A stretch of DNA of 64,000 nt from Tolypothrix campylonemoides VB511288 (GCA_000828075.3 JXCB02000023.1:1093929-1157928); one strand, 5' to 3'; shown: positions 29,046 through 38,733, numbered from the stretch's first letter. The notes: generated by a model from the letters alone, not told the origin. A program made the numbers and translations.

Positions 29046-29879
29046 TCATACTTCGACTGTGCTACGCCGCATCAGTTGATACTCTTTTCTCCAAGTTTGG
29101 GGAGGAATCCCGTTGTGTTGACGAAACTGGCGGGAGAAATGGCACGCATTTTGATAACCAAGTGCTGAAGAAATTTGCTCAATTGTTTGGTCAGTTTCTT
29201 GAAGTAAGGTACGTGCTGCTGACATCCGACGCTTAACAATCCAGCCGTTAACTGTTTCTCCTGTAATTTTTGCAACTCTGTTGGTCAAGTAAGCCGAAGA
29301 GTAACCAACTGCTTCAGCTACGTCACATAGAGTGATACCTTGGTGATAATTGGCTTCAATGTAATCGAAAACTTCTTTGAGTTGTGGGACGCTGGGAAAG
29401 ATTGATTCTGATGTGGATGGTGTGGTGTTGGCTGCGGCTGGTTGTGCAAGATTTTGGCAGCAAGCAGCATACCAGTATTGCATGAGTTTTGATTGCTTTT
29501 CTAATCTGACTGCTATCGCTTTGAGTAGCTGCTGTACAGTACAGGGCTTGGTAATATAATCATCTGCTCCCAACTCCATACCTTTGCGAAGAGATGACTT
29601 GCTATCGCTACCGGTGAGAAAGATAAAGGGTATAATTGCTGTTACTGGCTCTTGGCGCAGCATCTTTAGAACGCCAAAACCATCCATGTTGGGCATCATG
29701 ACATCGCAAATAACCAAATCAGGTTGATGCTCTTGTGCTTTTTGGATACCAACAATACCATTTTGAGCACCTATGGTTTCAAAACCTTCAGCTTGAAGAC
29801 CATCTAAGAAGATATTGCGGGTCATTGCATCATCTTCAATAATGAGAATTTTTTTTGGTGATTCTTGTATCATGTTCAT
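29046..29879 (-). CDS. AraC-type response regulator of the scytonemin locus (Npun_F1278-like)
   Basis: A 277-residue cytoplasmic transcription regulator. Residues 9-125 are a receiver domain with acidic Glu15/Asp16/Asp17, phospho-acceptor Asp59 in 'CDVMMPNMDG' and 'ITKP'. A linker leads to an AraC/XylS double helix-turn-helix (about 170-272) with 'ITLCDVAEAVGYSSAYLTNRV' features and 'ISSALGYQNACHFSRQF'. In Nostoc punctiforme the regulator at this position (Npun_F1278) is essential for scytonemin synthesis. Its place next to the histidine kinase gene, 58 bases apart on the same strand and divergent from scyA, supports the same role here. Confidence 0.9.
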   Translation of the reverse strand: MNMIQESPKKILIIEDDAMTRNIFLDGLQAEGFETIGAQNGIVGIQKAQEHQPDLVICDVMMPNMDGFGVLKMLRQEPVTAIIPFIFLTGSDSKSSLRKGMELGADDYITKPCTVQQLLKAIAVRLEKQSKLMQYWYAACCQNLAQPAAANTTPSTSESIFPSVPQLKEVFDYIEANYHQGITLCDVAEAVGYSSAYLTNRVAKITGETVNGWIVKRRMSAARTLLQETDQTIEQISSALGYQNACHFSRQFRQHNGIPPQTWRKEYQLMRRSTVEV

Positions 29880-29937
29880 AATTGGAATTTGAGGGAGCTA
29901 AGGCTTGCTGAATTCTAAGTCGAGTGTTGGATGACGG

Positions 29938-31938
29938 TTAAGAGTTTGAGGGTAGATTGACAGTAAAAGTTGTGCCAACGCCAACTACACTTTCCACAGT
30001 GATTTGACCGCCATGTAAATCTACTAGGGTTTTCACAATTGATAAACCCAGTCCAGTACCCGGTATACTGTCAACATTGCTGCCACGATAAAACGGCTCG
30101 AATATTTGCTGTTGATCTACTACCGGAATACCAATACCTGAATCTTTTATTTGAAAAATTGCTTGTTTAGTTTGGCAGCAAAGCCTAAAAGTTACCCCGC
30201 TACCATTAGGTGAATACTTGATAGCATTCGAGAGTAAGTTAGTTAATATATGCTGTAGGAGCTTTGGATCTAAATAAGCAGTAGAACAGTTACCTTGGCT
30301 GACAAAGCTGATTCCTTTTTGGTCTCCACTTGCTATCTGCACCTGTGCTAGAATATCTCTGCAAAACATCTCCAGGTTAAGTGGTCTTGGCTCACACTCC
30401 AGCCTCGCGGATTCTGCCTGACCATATAAGAGGATTTCATCTAGTAGCTCACTAATTTGTTGAACTGCAACTTGAATCAAATCCAGATACGAGCGGTTCT
30501 TTTCTTCAGTCCATTGATGAATATGACGTCTGAGTAAATCAGCAGAGAATGAAACAACGTTAAGCGGAGTGCGGAATTGATGGCAAAGCATAGAGACAAA
30601 GCGTTCTCTGAGTTCGCTGAGTCGTTTCGCTTGCTCAAGAGCTTGACGAACCTCGGACTCTGCCTGCTTATAATCTGTGATATCGATCGCTGTGACTAAT
30701 TCAACTGAGTGACCGCCAAAATCCAGCACTCCATCCAAGAGTCCGACTGTACAAGCCAGCCAGCGCTTGACACCGTTTTTTGTCAGAATCTGCATCTCCT
30801 GATATTCACAACAAGCAGATCCATCCTGCTTGTGAACCTGCCTAAGCTTTTTGCCTTGAATCAGTCGATCAATATGAAAATCATTCACCAATTCCTTTCT
30901 TGTATATCCAGTCAGATCCTCTGCGGCTGGATTGACATAGCAAATCTGCTTGTTGTTATAAATTAGGAAAATACTCGCTTCTGTCGTTTCTGCTAAAGTA
31001 CGAAACCGGGCTTCATTCCGCCTAAGTGCTTCTTCTGTTTTTCTCGATTCAGTAACGTCCCAGATACTCCACACTCTACCGATAATTTTGTCTCCAAGCC
31101 GCTGTGGTTCTGAGTAGTGTGCAAATATCCTACCATCCTTCAATTCGACTAACTCATAGCTTTCTTTATCTGATTGGCTGGATATGTCCCAAACAGCTTG
31201 ACGAAAAACCTCTGGGTCTTTAACTTTGTTCTCAAAGAAGGCTTTGGCTGTGCTAGATTTCCTGGATAGGCTAACCGAGTTTGGGAATTGCCACATTTCC
31301 AAAAATTTCTGGTTGTAGCAAAGGATTTCTCCTTCAAAGTTCACTGCAAGTATGGCATTTGCAGAAGATTCCAATGTAGAACGAAGTAGAGAAAGAGATG
31401 TTTCTAGTTCCGTTTCTGTCCTTTGATATTGAATAACTTCTTGGTGTAACTCCTCCTTTGGGTCAAGGGTTTTGTTGACATACCGTTGCACGCCTAAGTC
31501 TAGTAATTCATCACTGCGATCGCGAGCAAAAACACAGCCAAACTCTTTACCTTGATATTCTACATAAGTGATAGTGATTTTTACCAGAAATATCCGACCT
31601 GCTTTTGTTCGATATCGAGTTTTGAAGGTGAGGGAACCTTGTTGTTTCAGGGCTGTCCATTTCTCTGACCAATTTTTGGGCCAAAAGTCTACGTCGATAT
31701 CTTTCAGCGTCATTGAGAGTAATTCCTCACGGGAATACTTCATCATTCGGCAAATCGCATCGTTGACGTAGATAATTTTTGCGTTCGACCCGACATAGAA
31801 GACAGCATCTGCAACCTGATTCATGAGATACTGTGCCAGTTTTAACTCTTCTTCCGGCTGTAGCACTGGGTAAGAATTAGCGTTAGATAACATGTAGTCG
31901 CCAAAGGTCATAGCCCTCTTATGCTCCCCTAGTATCAT
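29938..31938 (-). CDS. Multi-PAS sensor histidine kinase of the scytonemin locus
   Basis: A 666-residue kinase predicted to phosphorylate the adjacent response regulator. Three PAS-type sensor domains lie at about 40-150, 185-300 and 305-430 ('AVFYVGSNAKIIYVNDAICRM' and 'IYNNKQICYVNPAAEDLTGY' are typical). HisKA has the phospho-acceptor His453 in 'CHQFRTPLNVV'. The HATPase domain has 'LLSNAIKYSP', 'DSGIGIP' and 'GTGLGLSIVKTLVDLHGG'. There is no membrane segment and no receiver domain, so it is a soluble sensor, possibly of redox or light through a PAS ligand. It is cotranscribed with the regulator gene and divergent from scyA. It corresponds to Npun_F1277 by position. Confidence 0.88.
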   Translation of the reverse strand: MILGEHKRAMTFGDYMLSNANSYPVLQPEEELKLAQYLMNQVADAVFYVGSNAKIIYVNDAICRMMKYSREELLSMTLKDIDVDFWPKNWSEKWTALKQQGSLTFKTRYRTKAGRIFLVKITITYVEYQGKEFGCVFARDRSDELLDLGVQRYVNKTLDPKEELHQEVIQYQRTETELETSLSLLRSTLESSANAILAVNFEGEILCYNQKFLEMWQFPNSVSLSRKSSTAKAFFENKVKDPEVFRQAVWDISSQSDKESYELVELKDGRIFAHYSEPQRLGDKIIGRVWSIWDVTESRKTEEALRRNEARFRTLAETTEASIFLIYNNKQICYVNPAAEDLTGYTRKELVNDFHIDRLIQGKKLRQVHKQDGSACCEYQEMQILTKNGVKRWLACTVGLLDGVLDFGGHSVELVTAIDITDYKQAESEVRQALEQAKRLSELRERFVSMLCHQFRTPLNVVSFSADLLRRHIHQWTEEKNRSYLDLIQVAVQQISELLDEILLYGQAESARLECEPRPLNLEMFCRDILAQVQIASGDQKGISFVSQGNCSTAYLDPKLLQHILTNLLSNAIKYSPNGSGVTFRLCCQTKQAIFQIKDSGIGIPVVDQQQIFEPFYRGSNVDSIPGTGLGLSIVKTLVDLHGGQITVESVVGVGTTFTVNLPSNS

Positions 31939-33142
31939 TTGGCACTATAGCGCTCAACGGGCTTATCATTAAAAGTTCCTATATTCGCTATTAGGTTTTT
32001 TTTCTCCTACCTTAAATTATCAAAAACCTTATAAAATTAATATAACTTTACACAAAATTTAAACTCCTCAGTTCAACAGCTGTTCAAAACGACAAAAGAC
32101 ATACTGTGCCTGTGTTCCTGCTGGAAATAGCAAGTCAGACACACATGGATATCATTCATATCCACGAAAGAGATTTTAAGTTATATATGTCTGCGTAAAA
32201 GTAGAGCCAGGGTATTTCATCCTGGACATCTTTACCAACATTGCCCTGTAAGAATTTCAAGGCTTGTATACGTGTCTTAGTTGCAAAAGTGATAACTGTT
32301 CACCATTCGCTGTTCACGGGTATGGTGAGCCACAGACGCAAAACGCTGCTAGTTTGGGTTAATTTTACCAGGAATTCTAACAAACAGTGAAATTGTCACG
32401 GGCATCTTTTGAGTCATTAGTTTTATTTGTTTTCTTTACTCTGTGATGAATTCAACTACAAAATACTTTACAAAGTCATCTGTCAAAAGAAATACCCTAC
32501 ACTTTTAAATTCATAGATATTTTTTTATCATCTACCAAAAGATATACAATTTGTAAAAGAGACCAGTATCAATTAGAACAAAAGGCTGAGTTTACAGGAG
32601 TTTGGGGGTAACAATCTCGTAATCATTGTCACTGACTTAAGCAGAATTAGCTACAAATATTAAGATTTTATTAATAGTAGGAAAGTGACTTTTTGTCGGT
32701 ACATCATTCACGAGTTATCCTTAAATTTTTTTGTGTCAGCCAGACGCCTTGTATAAATGAAAACAAATAAACAAAAAATAGACCGTAAACTACCGAAAGG
32801 TAGAAAAAAGTTGTTTAACCGGGCAGATCAGGCGTCAAATTTAGGAAAAACAACAGCAAAAAAATTGATAACTCAATCAAAAGATTATTCATTGCAGCAA
32901 AGCGTTCAGCTTCTGTACGCTTGTTTCCATAAGCACAGCCTAAATTGTTTAACTCCTACAGTACGAGTCTTTTACTGACGAAAAAGCGGTTACTCACCGT
33001 TCCCAGTGTTTATTAACCTGGGTGAAAGCTTGTACTTAAAGATACGGGATTTTGCATAACACATACTTAAGGCTGTGAGTGCAAACGCAGCCTGAGTAAG
33101 CTAACTGGCATCCTCTCCAACAATCAGGGATACGTAGACGCA
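31939..33142. promoter_or_regulatory. Divergent control region between sensor kinase and scyA
   Basis: About 1.2 kb, A+T-rich, without a convincing gene. A reading frame at 32757-32978 has a Lys-rich start but no family signature. The region should hold the promoters of the kinase-regulator pair and of the scy operon, which is known to be induced by UV-A in other species. One clear dyad is noted separately at 32146-32164. I could not identify -10/-35 boxes with confidence. Confidence 0.5.
32146..32164. promoter_or_regulatory. Dyad TGGATAT-N5-ATATCCA upstream of scyA
   Basis: A perfect 7-base inverted repeat with a 5-base spacer. It lies about 210 bases upstream of the kinase gene start and about 980 bases upstream of scyA. 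Its size and symmetry suit a dimeric regulator, but which protein binds, if any, is unknown. Confidence 0.35.
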
Positions 33143-35077
33143 ATGAGCCACAACTATACTCAGACGACATCTCAAATTGGCATTCAGCCATACGACGTGT
33201 ACCAACCAAACGGCAATACACAGTCGGAGCTAAATGGTAGACTACACTCTTCTAAAGACCAATTCAATAGTCAATCTAAGAATAGTGAGTCCAAGAATAG
33301 TGAGTCCAAGAATGCACCTGCTGTGCAAGAACCCACACAGCGACCACTAACAGTCGCCAGTGCGATCGCCACGATGATGGAAGCCTTAGGGGTATCCAGC
33401 GCCTTTGGCGTTAACGGAGGTGCGATGGCAGGAATTTGGGGAGCGCTATCGAACAGCCTTTTGCGAGTCCTGAACTTCCGTCATGAAGCAGGAGCTGCGT
33501 TTGCAGCTACTGAAGCCTACTTTGCCACTGGTCGTCCTACCGTAGTGTTCACCACTGCGGGACCGGGAATCACCAATGCCTTAACTGGATTATTCGCTGC
33601 TAGAGGTGAGGGTGCAAAAGTGATTTTGCTGTCAGCTTGCACCTCCTCCCCACAGCGCGGACGGTGGGCTATTCAAGAAACCAGCACCGAGACTCTGCCA
33701 ACTGAGGGAATATTTACCTCAGGAGCGCTGTTTAACTATGCTACCACTGTAGAAAGCGCTGCACAACTTCCACAGATTTTTCGTAAACTGGCTCTGGGTC
33801 TGTCCCAACCAGGAGCTTTCGTCGCCCATTTGAGCGTTCCTACCGCTGTGCAAACAAGCCCGGTTGATGATCTTGACGTGTTCCAAGGAATTGATTATTC
33901 TTCTTTGGCAACACCCAGTCAAGAAACAATTGTTAAATGTGCACAGTTGCTATCTGAGGGACCGTTTGCGATTTGGGTAGGATTTGGTGCTCGTGACGCG
34001 GCAGAAGAAATTCGCCAACTTGCGGAATTAACTGGGGCACCAGTTATGTGTTCGCCTCGTGGCAAAGGCATCTTTCCCGAAGATCATCCTCAGTTTGTTG
34101 GTGTGACTGGTTTGGGCGGTCATGGTTCCGTCTTTACTTACTTACAACAGCAACCTCCTTTACGCACACTCGTGCTAGGAACGCGCTTAAGCGAACCGAC
34201 TTCCTTCTGGAGTCCAGCGTTGGTTCCCCCAGGAGGTTTCGTCCATGTAGACATTGACCCAACAGTCCCTGGGGTGGCGTATTCAAAAGCCGAAACCTTT
34301 GCTGTCCAGTCTGATATCAAAGCATTTGTTAAAGCATTGTTGGAGCACGAACACCTTCTAGCAAGTAGCGCGGTAACAGCTTTTTGGCTACCTCGTCCAG
34401 AACGCCAGGAAATTGGTCCAGATTCAGACTCTTCAGTTAGACCAGAAATCTTGATGGACGCAATTCAAAAGGTCATTGTCGAAGGCAGTGACGCTATAGT
34501 GGTGGCGGAGTGTGGTAACTCGTTCCTTTGGACAACGCATTTGCTAAAATTTCCAAACCCAAACCGTTACCGTATCAGTACCGGAGTCGGAGCAATGGGT
34601 CATGCTGTTGCCGGAGTCGTCGGAGCAGCAGCAGCACGTCATGGCAAAGCCGTTGCCATTGTTGGGGATGGCGCAATGCTGATGAATAACGAAATCAGCA
34701 CAGCTGTCAAATACCAAATACCCGCTGTTTGGATTATACTCAACGATGCCCGCTACAACATGAGCCATCAAGGCATGGGAATGCTGGGACTCACAGGTGC
34801 AGATGCAACAATTCCGCAGGCAGATTTTACCATGATTGCTCGTGGTATGGGAGCCGAAGGAATCCGCATCAACAAAGAGTCTGATCTGATTTCGGCGCTA
34901 GAGCAAGCAATGGCAGCGACTGGTCCAATCGTTATTGATGTCGTGATTGACGCAGAGAGACGTGCACCATCCAAAGGACGCAACGCTGGTCTAGCATCAC
35001 AAGGAGTAAAGTCAACTCCGGCTCAAAAGACCGAATTGCATATTTCATTTCCACAAGCTTCATTTCCAAATGTCTAA
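33143..35077 (+). CDS. scyA: ScyA, thiamine-diphosphate-dependent acyloin-type synthase of scytonemin
   Basis: Couples indole-3-pyruvate with p-hydroxyphenylpyruvate to the beta-keto acid that leads to scytonemin, in the cytoplasm. The 644-residue protein has the acetolactate-synthase fold: an N-terminal pyrimidine-binding domain with Glu115 in 'FRHEAGAAFAATEAY', a central domain, and a ThDP-binding domain with 'GDGAMLMNNEI' (Asp509) and 'NDARYNM'. The first 65 residues are a polar extension containing a tandem Ser-Glu-Ser-Lys-Asn repeat not needed for the fold. It is the first gene of the scy operon; scyB starts 73 bases after its stop. Confidence 0.96.
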   Translation: MSHNYTQTTSQIGIQPYDVYQPNGNTQSELNGRLHSSKDQFNSQSKNSESKNSESKNAPAVQEPTQRPLTVASAIATMMEALGVSSAFGVNGGAMAGIWGALSNSLLRVLNFRHEAGAAFAATEAYFATGRPTVVFTTAGPGITNALTGLFAARGEGAKVILLSACTSSPQRGRWAIQETSTETLPTEGIFTSGALFNYATTVESAAQLPQIFRKLALGLSQPGAFVAHLSVPTAVQTSPVDDLDVFQGIDYSSLATPSQETIVKCAQLLSEGPFAIWVGFGARDAAEEIRQLAELTGAPVMCSPRGKGIFPEDHPQFVGVTGLGGHGSVFTYLQQQPPLRTLVLGTRLSEPTSFWSPALVPPGGFVHVDIDPTVPGVAYSKAETFAVQSDIKAFVKALLEHEHLLASSAVTAFWLPRPERQEIGPDSDSSVRPEILMDAIQKVIVEGSDAIVVAECGNSFLWTTHLLKFPNPNRYRISTGVGAMGHAVAGVVGAAAARHGKAVAIVGDGAMLMNNEISTAVKYQIPAVWIILNDARYNMSHQGMGMLGLTGADATIPQADFTMIARGMGAEGIRINKESDLISALEQAMAATGPIVIDVVIDAERRAPSKGRNAGLASQGVKSTPAQKTELHISFPQASFPNV

Positions 35078-35150
35078 ATGGTAACGGGGATTGGGAAAAG
35101 CGATTTCCAATCCCCACGAGGTCAAGCTGAGGTGATCCGAGGAGACTAGG

Positions 35151-36209
35151 GTGAATTTATTTGAAACTGTTACAGAAATGGGTCATGAGCAAGTGCTCTT
35201 TTGTCATGGTAAAGACCCAGATATCAAGGCAATAATTGCCATCCATGACACGAGTTTGGGACCTGCAATGGGCGCAACAAGGCTGTTGCCCTACGCCAAC
35301 GAAGAAGCTGCTTTAAAAGACGCTCTTCGTCTGAGCCGTGGTATGACTTATAAGGCGGCTTGTGCTGGCATTCCAGTTGGCGGAGGTAAGGCAGTCATTA
35401 TTGCCAATCCTGAAAACAAGAATGCAGACCTGTTCAGAGCATACGGACGGTTTATTGAAAGACTCAATGGACGTTTTATTACAGGTCAAGATGTGAATCT
35501 GACCCCCGATGATGTCAGAACAATCAGTCAAGAAACTAGATATGTCGTTGGGGTAGAAGAAAGGTCAGGTGGACCTGCTCCTGTGACAGCATGGGGAGTT
35601 TTCTTGGGACTTAAAGCTGCTGTTGAGTTTCGTTTGCAAACCTCTGACCTTAAAGGGCTAAAAGTTGCAGTTCAAGGTCTGGGGAATGTCGGTCAAAATC
35701 TTTGCCGACACCTGCACGAGCATGGGGCAAAACTGTTTGTCACTGATATCAGCAAAGAAAAAACAGAGGAAGTAAAGCGTCTTTTTGGTGCCACTGTTGT
35801 AGAGCCAGAGGAAATTTACTCCCAAGATGTCGATGTGCTTTCTCCTTGTGCTTTAGGGGGAATTCTTAACAGTGAGACAATTCCTCACATTAAAGCGTCG
35901 GTGATTGCTGGTGCTGCAAACAATCAGTTGGGAGTTGAACTGCTGCACGGTCAAATGCTTACAGCAAAAGAGATTCTTTATGCCCCTGATTACGTAATTA
36001 ATGGTGGCGGGCTAATCAACGTTTACAACGAAATGATTGGCTACGACGAAGAAAGAGCTTTCCAGCAAGTGCGTAATATTTACGACACGCTGCTTGAAAT
36101 ATTTGACAGAGCACAAAAGCAGGACATCACTACCAACGATGCTTCTAAGCAGTTGGCAGAGGACAGAATCCGCAAAGCCAGACATCTCAAGACCTTAGCT
36201 GTGGTCTAA
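35151..36209 (+). CDS. scyB: ScyB, tryptophan dehydrogenase
   Basis: Oxidatively deaminates tryptophan to indole-3-pyruvate with NAD+, the first committed step of scytonemin synthesis. The 352-residue protein belongs to the leucine/glutamate dehydrogenase family. Lys68 in 'TYKAACAG' and Lys80 in 'GGGKAVI' are at the positions of the catalytic lysines of leucine dehydrogenase, and 'VQGLGNVGQNL' is the Rossmann nucleotide loop. The start is GTG 35151, with GGAG about 8 bases upstream. scyC begins 11 bases after the stop, so the two are surely co-translated from one message. Confidence 0.96.
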   Translation: MNLFETVTEMGHEQVLFCHGKDPDIKAIIAIHDTSLGPAMGATRLLPYANEEAALKDALRLSRGMTYKAACAGIPVGGGKAVIIANPENKNADLFRAYGRFIERLNGRFITGQDVNLTPDDVRTISQETRYVVGVEERSGGPAPVTAWGVFLGLKAAVEFRLQTSDLKGLKVAVQGLGNVGQNLCRHLHEHGAKLFVTDISKEKTEEVKRLFGATVVEPEEIYSQDVDVLSPCALGGILNSETIPHIKASVIAGAANNQLGVELLHGQMLTAKEILYAPDYVINGGGLINVYNEMIGYDEERAFQQVRNIYDTLLEIFDRAQKQDITTNDASKQLAEDRIRKARHLKTLAVV

Positions 36210-36220
36210 AGGAGTGACAA

Positions 36221-37177
36221 ATGGTAACTGAAAGAAATACATTTGGGACATCTGCCTACATCGAAACGACTCCAGAGAGCGCCTTTGAATACCTTGCTGA
36301 GCTAAAAAACTTAGGCGAGTGGACTCTCTATAGCCGCATGGAAGAGCAAATCGACGAAGATACCTGGCTCGGAACTGCCTCTGGCTACCAGACAAAGCTT
36401 TACTATCACGTAAAAAAACTGGATCATCCCAATTTTTACGGCATTGAGTGGCAGTGCGGCTTAGAGTATCAGAAATATTATCAGGTCTACCCTGTCCTGC
36501 TTTTTCCTGCTGACTACGTTGAGCCGGGAACAGATGAAAAAGGCGTGTACTTACACTGGGTCAGCTTTGTCGATCCCAAGCGGCGCAGTCCCTTAATTAT
36601 GGAGGGAATTCACACGGTACACACTTCCGAGTGTCGTTCTCTCAAAGGTAATTTGGAACGCAAAGCTGGTCTTAAGACCGCAGCAAAAGGACGTTACTAC
36701 GTTGATACCGACACCATGTATGTTAATGCCCCAATAGAAATGGGGATCGAGTATTTGTCAGACCTCAAAAACATGGATGATTGGGCGCACCTGCTGCGAG
36801 CAGATGGCGAAATTTCTGGTCAGTCTGGCGAGTTTCGCGATGAATACGGTCAAAAGGTGAAAGTAACTCAGCGCCTGCAACCTATTAACGAATCGTACTT
36901 GCTGGAGCACGAGTTCTTTTATCCAGACTACGGATTTTATCAGCGCTCTCCGGTGCTGCTGATCCCAACCTCCCATGCTTTCCGGGATCCAGAAGCTCCT
37001 GGTTTCATCCAGCATCGGATGACCTTCTGGAAAGTAGGTGAGCAACCAGCTCACGGTAAACTCCAAATCGAAGACTTTGGCTCTGAGAGCTTGAATATCA
37101 AGCGTATCTTGGAAGGCAAAGCTGGCAACGTGGATACTTTAGCTCAAGGTTTGAGCTATATGCCGCACGCTAAGTAG
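36221..37177 (+). CDS. scyC: ScyC, scytonemin monomer cyclase
   Basis: Cyclises and decarboxylates the ScyA product to the tricyclic monomer moiety in the cytoplasm. Protein of 318 residues without signal peptide or membrane segment. The sequence is internally duplicated: 'AYIETTPESAFEYLAELKNLGEW' near residue 12 matches 'MYVNAPIEMGIEYLSDLKNMDDW' near residue 166, each followed by a similar beta-rich stretch, like two START/SRPBCC-type domains. AAAGGAG precedes the ATG. A palindrome (37242-37269) separates it from scyD. Confidence 0.93.
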   Translation: MVTERNTFGTSAYIETTPESAFEYLAELKNLGEWTLYSRMEEQIDEDTWLGTASGYQTKLYYHVKKLDHPNFYGIEWQCGLEYQKYYQVYPVLLFPADYVEPGTDEKGVYLHWVSFVDPKRRSPLIMEGIHTVHTSECRSLKGNLERKAGLKTAAKGRYYVDTDTMYVNAPIEMGIEYLSDLKNMDDWAHLLRADGEISGQSGEFRDEYGQKVKVTQRLQPINESYLLEHEFFYPDYGFYQRSPVLLIPTSHAFRDPEAPGFIQHRMTFWKVGEQPAHGKLQIEDFGSESLNIKRILEGKAGNVDTLAQGLSYMPHAK

Positions 37178-37241
37178 TACATTCGGCAGTTGTTAGTGGT
37201 TAGTTGTTAGTAGAACAACCTGCAGCTACTAACTAACAAAC

Positions 37242-37269
37242 GTACAGACGCGCCATGGCGCGTCTCTAC
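37242..37269. repeat. Palindrome between scyC and scyD
   Basis: Arms GTACAGACGCGCC and GGCGCGTCTCTAC are complementary at nearly all positions, with ATG/CAT symmetry at the centre. It is a copy of the dispersed GAGACGCG palindrome family. Here it lies inside the operon and could form an mRNA hairpin that separates expression of scyABC from scyDEF. No T-run follows. Confidence 0.6.
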
Positions 37270-37382
37270 AATTAACAAATAATTAATTAATAAATATATT
37301 TTCAGGGTGTGAGTGCCGTCATTGCTTATTGTCAGCAATGCAAAATTCTACCAGTAACATCCACCGACCTCTGTTGTGACAC

Positions 37383-38507
37383 ATGGAACTCAAGCAACTT
37401 ACTATTACATCTTTTACGGTGCTTGCCGACGGTCTTGATAATCCGAAAGGTCTTAGCTTTGGTCCTGACGGTAATCTGTATATTACAGAGGCAGGAACGG
37501 GGGGAACTGGAGCTAGTATTCCATCACCCAGTGGTCAAGGTGATTTATATTACGGTACCAGTGGTGCTATAGTAAAAATTGAGAATGGTACAGTCAAACG
37601 TATACTGACAGGACTGCCTTCTGTCGCATTTCCAGATGGTACTGGAGCCGCTGGTGCTCACGATATAAAATTTGATGCTACAGGCAAGCCTTATGTTTTA
37701 CTAGGGTATGCTGCTAATCCAGCTTTACGCGATACGGCATTAGGTGAGACTGACTTAGGAAAAATCATCGCTCCCGACTTCAATACAAATTCGTGGACAA
37801 CTGTTGCTGATATCGCTAACTATGAACTGACTCATAATCCTGATGGCAGTGAAATCGTTAGCAATCCCTTGGCTCTATTAATAGATGGAGACGAAATTGT
37901 TGTCGTTGATGCGGGTGCGAACGACGTGCTGAGTGTGGGAACTGATGGAAGCGATTTGAAGGCACTTGCTGTGCTTCCTAAACAGACAGTGACGAATCCA
38001 ATCTTCCCAGGTTCTAACTCGCAGAATTTTGACAAGGGACACGTGCCACCTCCTAGTGCTTATCGTGATGCACTACCATCGCAGATTGCAATTCAATCAG
38101 TACCCACAAGCGTCGCCAAAGGTTCTGAGGGTGCTTATTATGTCACCACATTCACTGGGTTTCCTTTTCCAGAAGGTGAAGCAAAAATCTACCGATTGGA
38201 TGCTGATGGTCAACTAACAGTTTTTGCTGATGGCTTTACGCAACTGATTGACTTGGCTTTCGATGCCCAAGGTAACTTGTATGCGTTGCAACATATGAAT
38301 TGCTCAGGCTGGAAAGGAAAACCAGAAGGAAGCCTGATCAAAATAGGACACGATGGGAGCCACACAACTGTTCTCAGTGGTGATGGGCTAGAGCTACCTA
38401 GTGCATTGACTATTGGTCCTGATGATGCTCTTTATCTGATCAACCGAGGCGGCATACCAGGAAAAGGGCAAGTCATCAGAATTGAAAATCCAAGCTCTGT
38501 TGTGTGA
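37383..38507 (+). CDS. scyD: ScyD-like beta-propeller protein without export signal
   Basis: A 374-residue protein of the ScyD/ScyE family with repeated 'GPDGNLYITEAG'-type beta-propeller blades, including 'FDAQGNLYALQHMN' and 'GPDDALYLINRG'. Overall sequence is parallel to the next gene (ScyE). It begins directly with propeller sequence: there is no signal peptide, and an in-frame TGA two codons before the ATG excludes an N-terminal extension. It also lacks the PEP-CTERM tail seen in ScyE and ScyF. So it is predicted cytoplasmic, unlike the others, unless exported by a non-classical route. Its role in scytonemin maturation is not settled. Confidence 0.85.
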   Translation: MELKQLTITSFTVLADGLDNPKGLSFGPDGNLYITEAGTGGTGASIPSPSGQGDLYYGTSGAIVKIENGTVKRILTGLPSVAFPDGTGAAGAHDIKFDATGKPYVLLGYAANPALRDTALGETDLGKIIAPDFNTNSWTTVADIANYELTHNPDGSEIVSNPLALLIDGDEIVVVDAGANDVLSVGTDGSDLKALAVLPKQTVTNPIFPGSNSQNFDKGHVPPPSAYRDALPSQIAIQSVPTSVAKGSEGAYYVTTFTGFPFPEGEAKIYRLDADGQLTVFADGFTQLIDLAFDAQGNLYALQHMNCSGWKGKPEGSLIKIGHDGSHTTVLSGDGLELPSALTIGPDDALYLINRGGIPGKGQVIRIENPSSVV

Positions 38508-38733
38508 AGCTGCTATGAAGTCATGACCAACAGATAAGAGTCTCTCTCTCCCCAACATAAGAGCAAGACTCCTGCAAATTGGGTAACAAGTTTCAAGCTG
38601 ACAATGCCAGTTCCTCTCAATAGGGAGGCTATGTTGCCGTGGATGCTTGATTTCCACATCCCAGTCATTGGGACTCTTTATCCCTGACACCGTACACAAC
38701 TCCACAAACTACCAACACTCGATCTAAATAAGT

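Noticed and set aside
32757-32978. 73-codon Lys-rich reading frame upstream of scyA
   Set aside because: No ribosome site, no family resemblance, and an uneven composition that follows the A+T-rich spacer.
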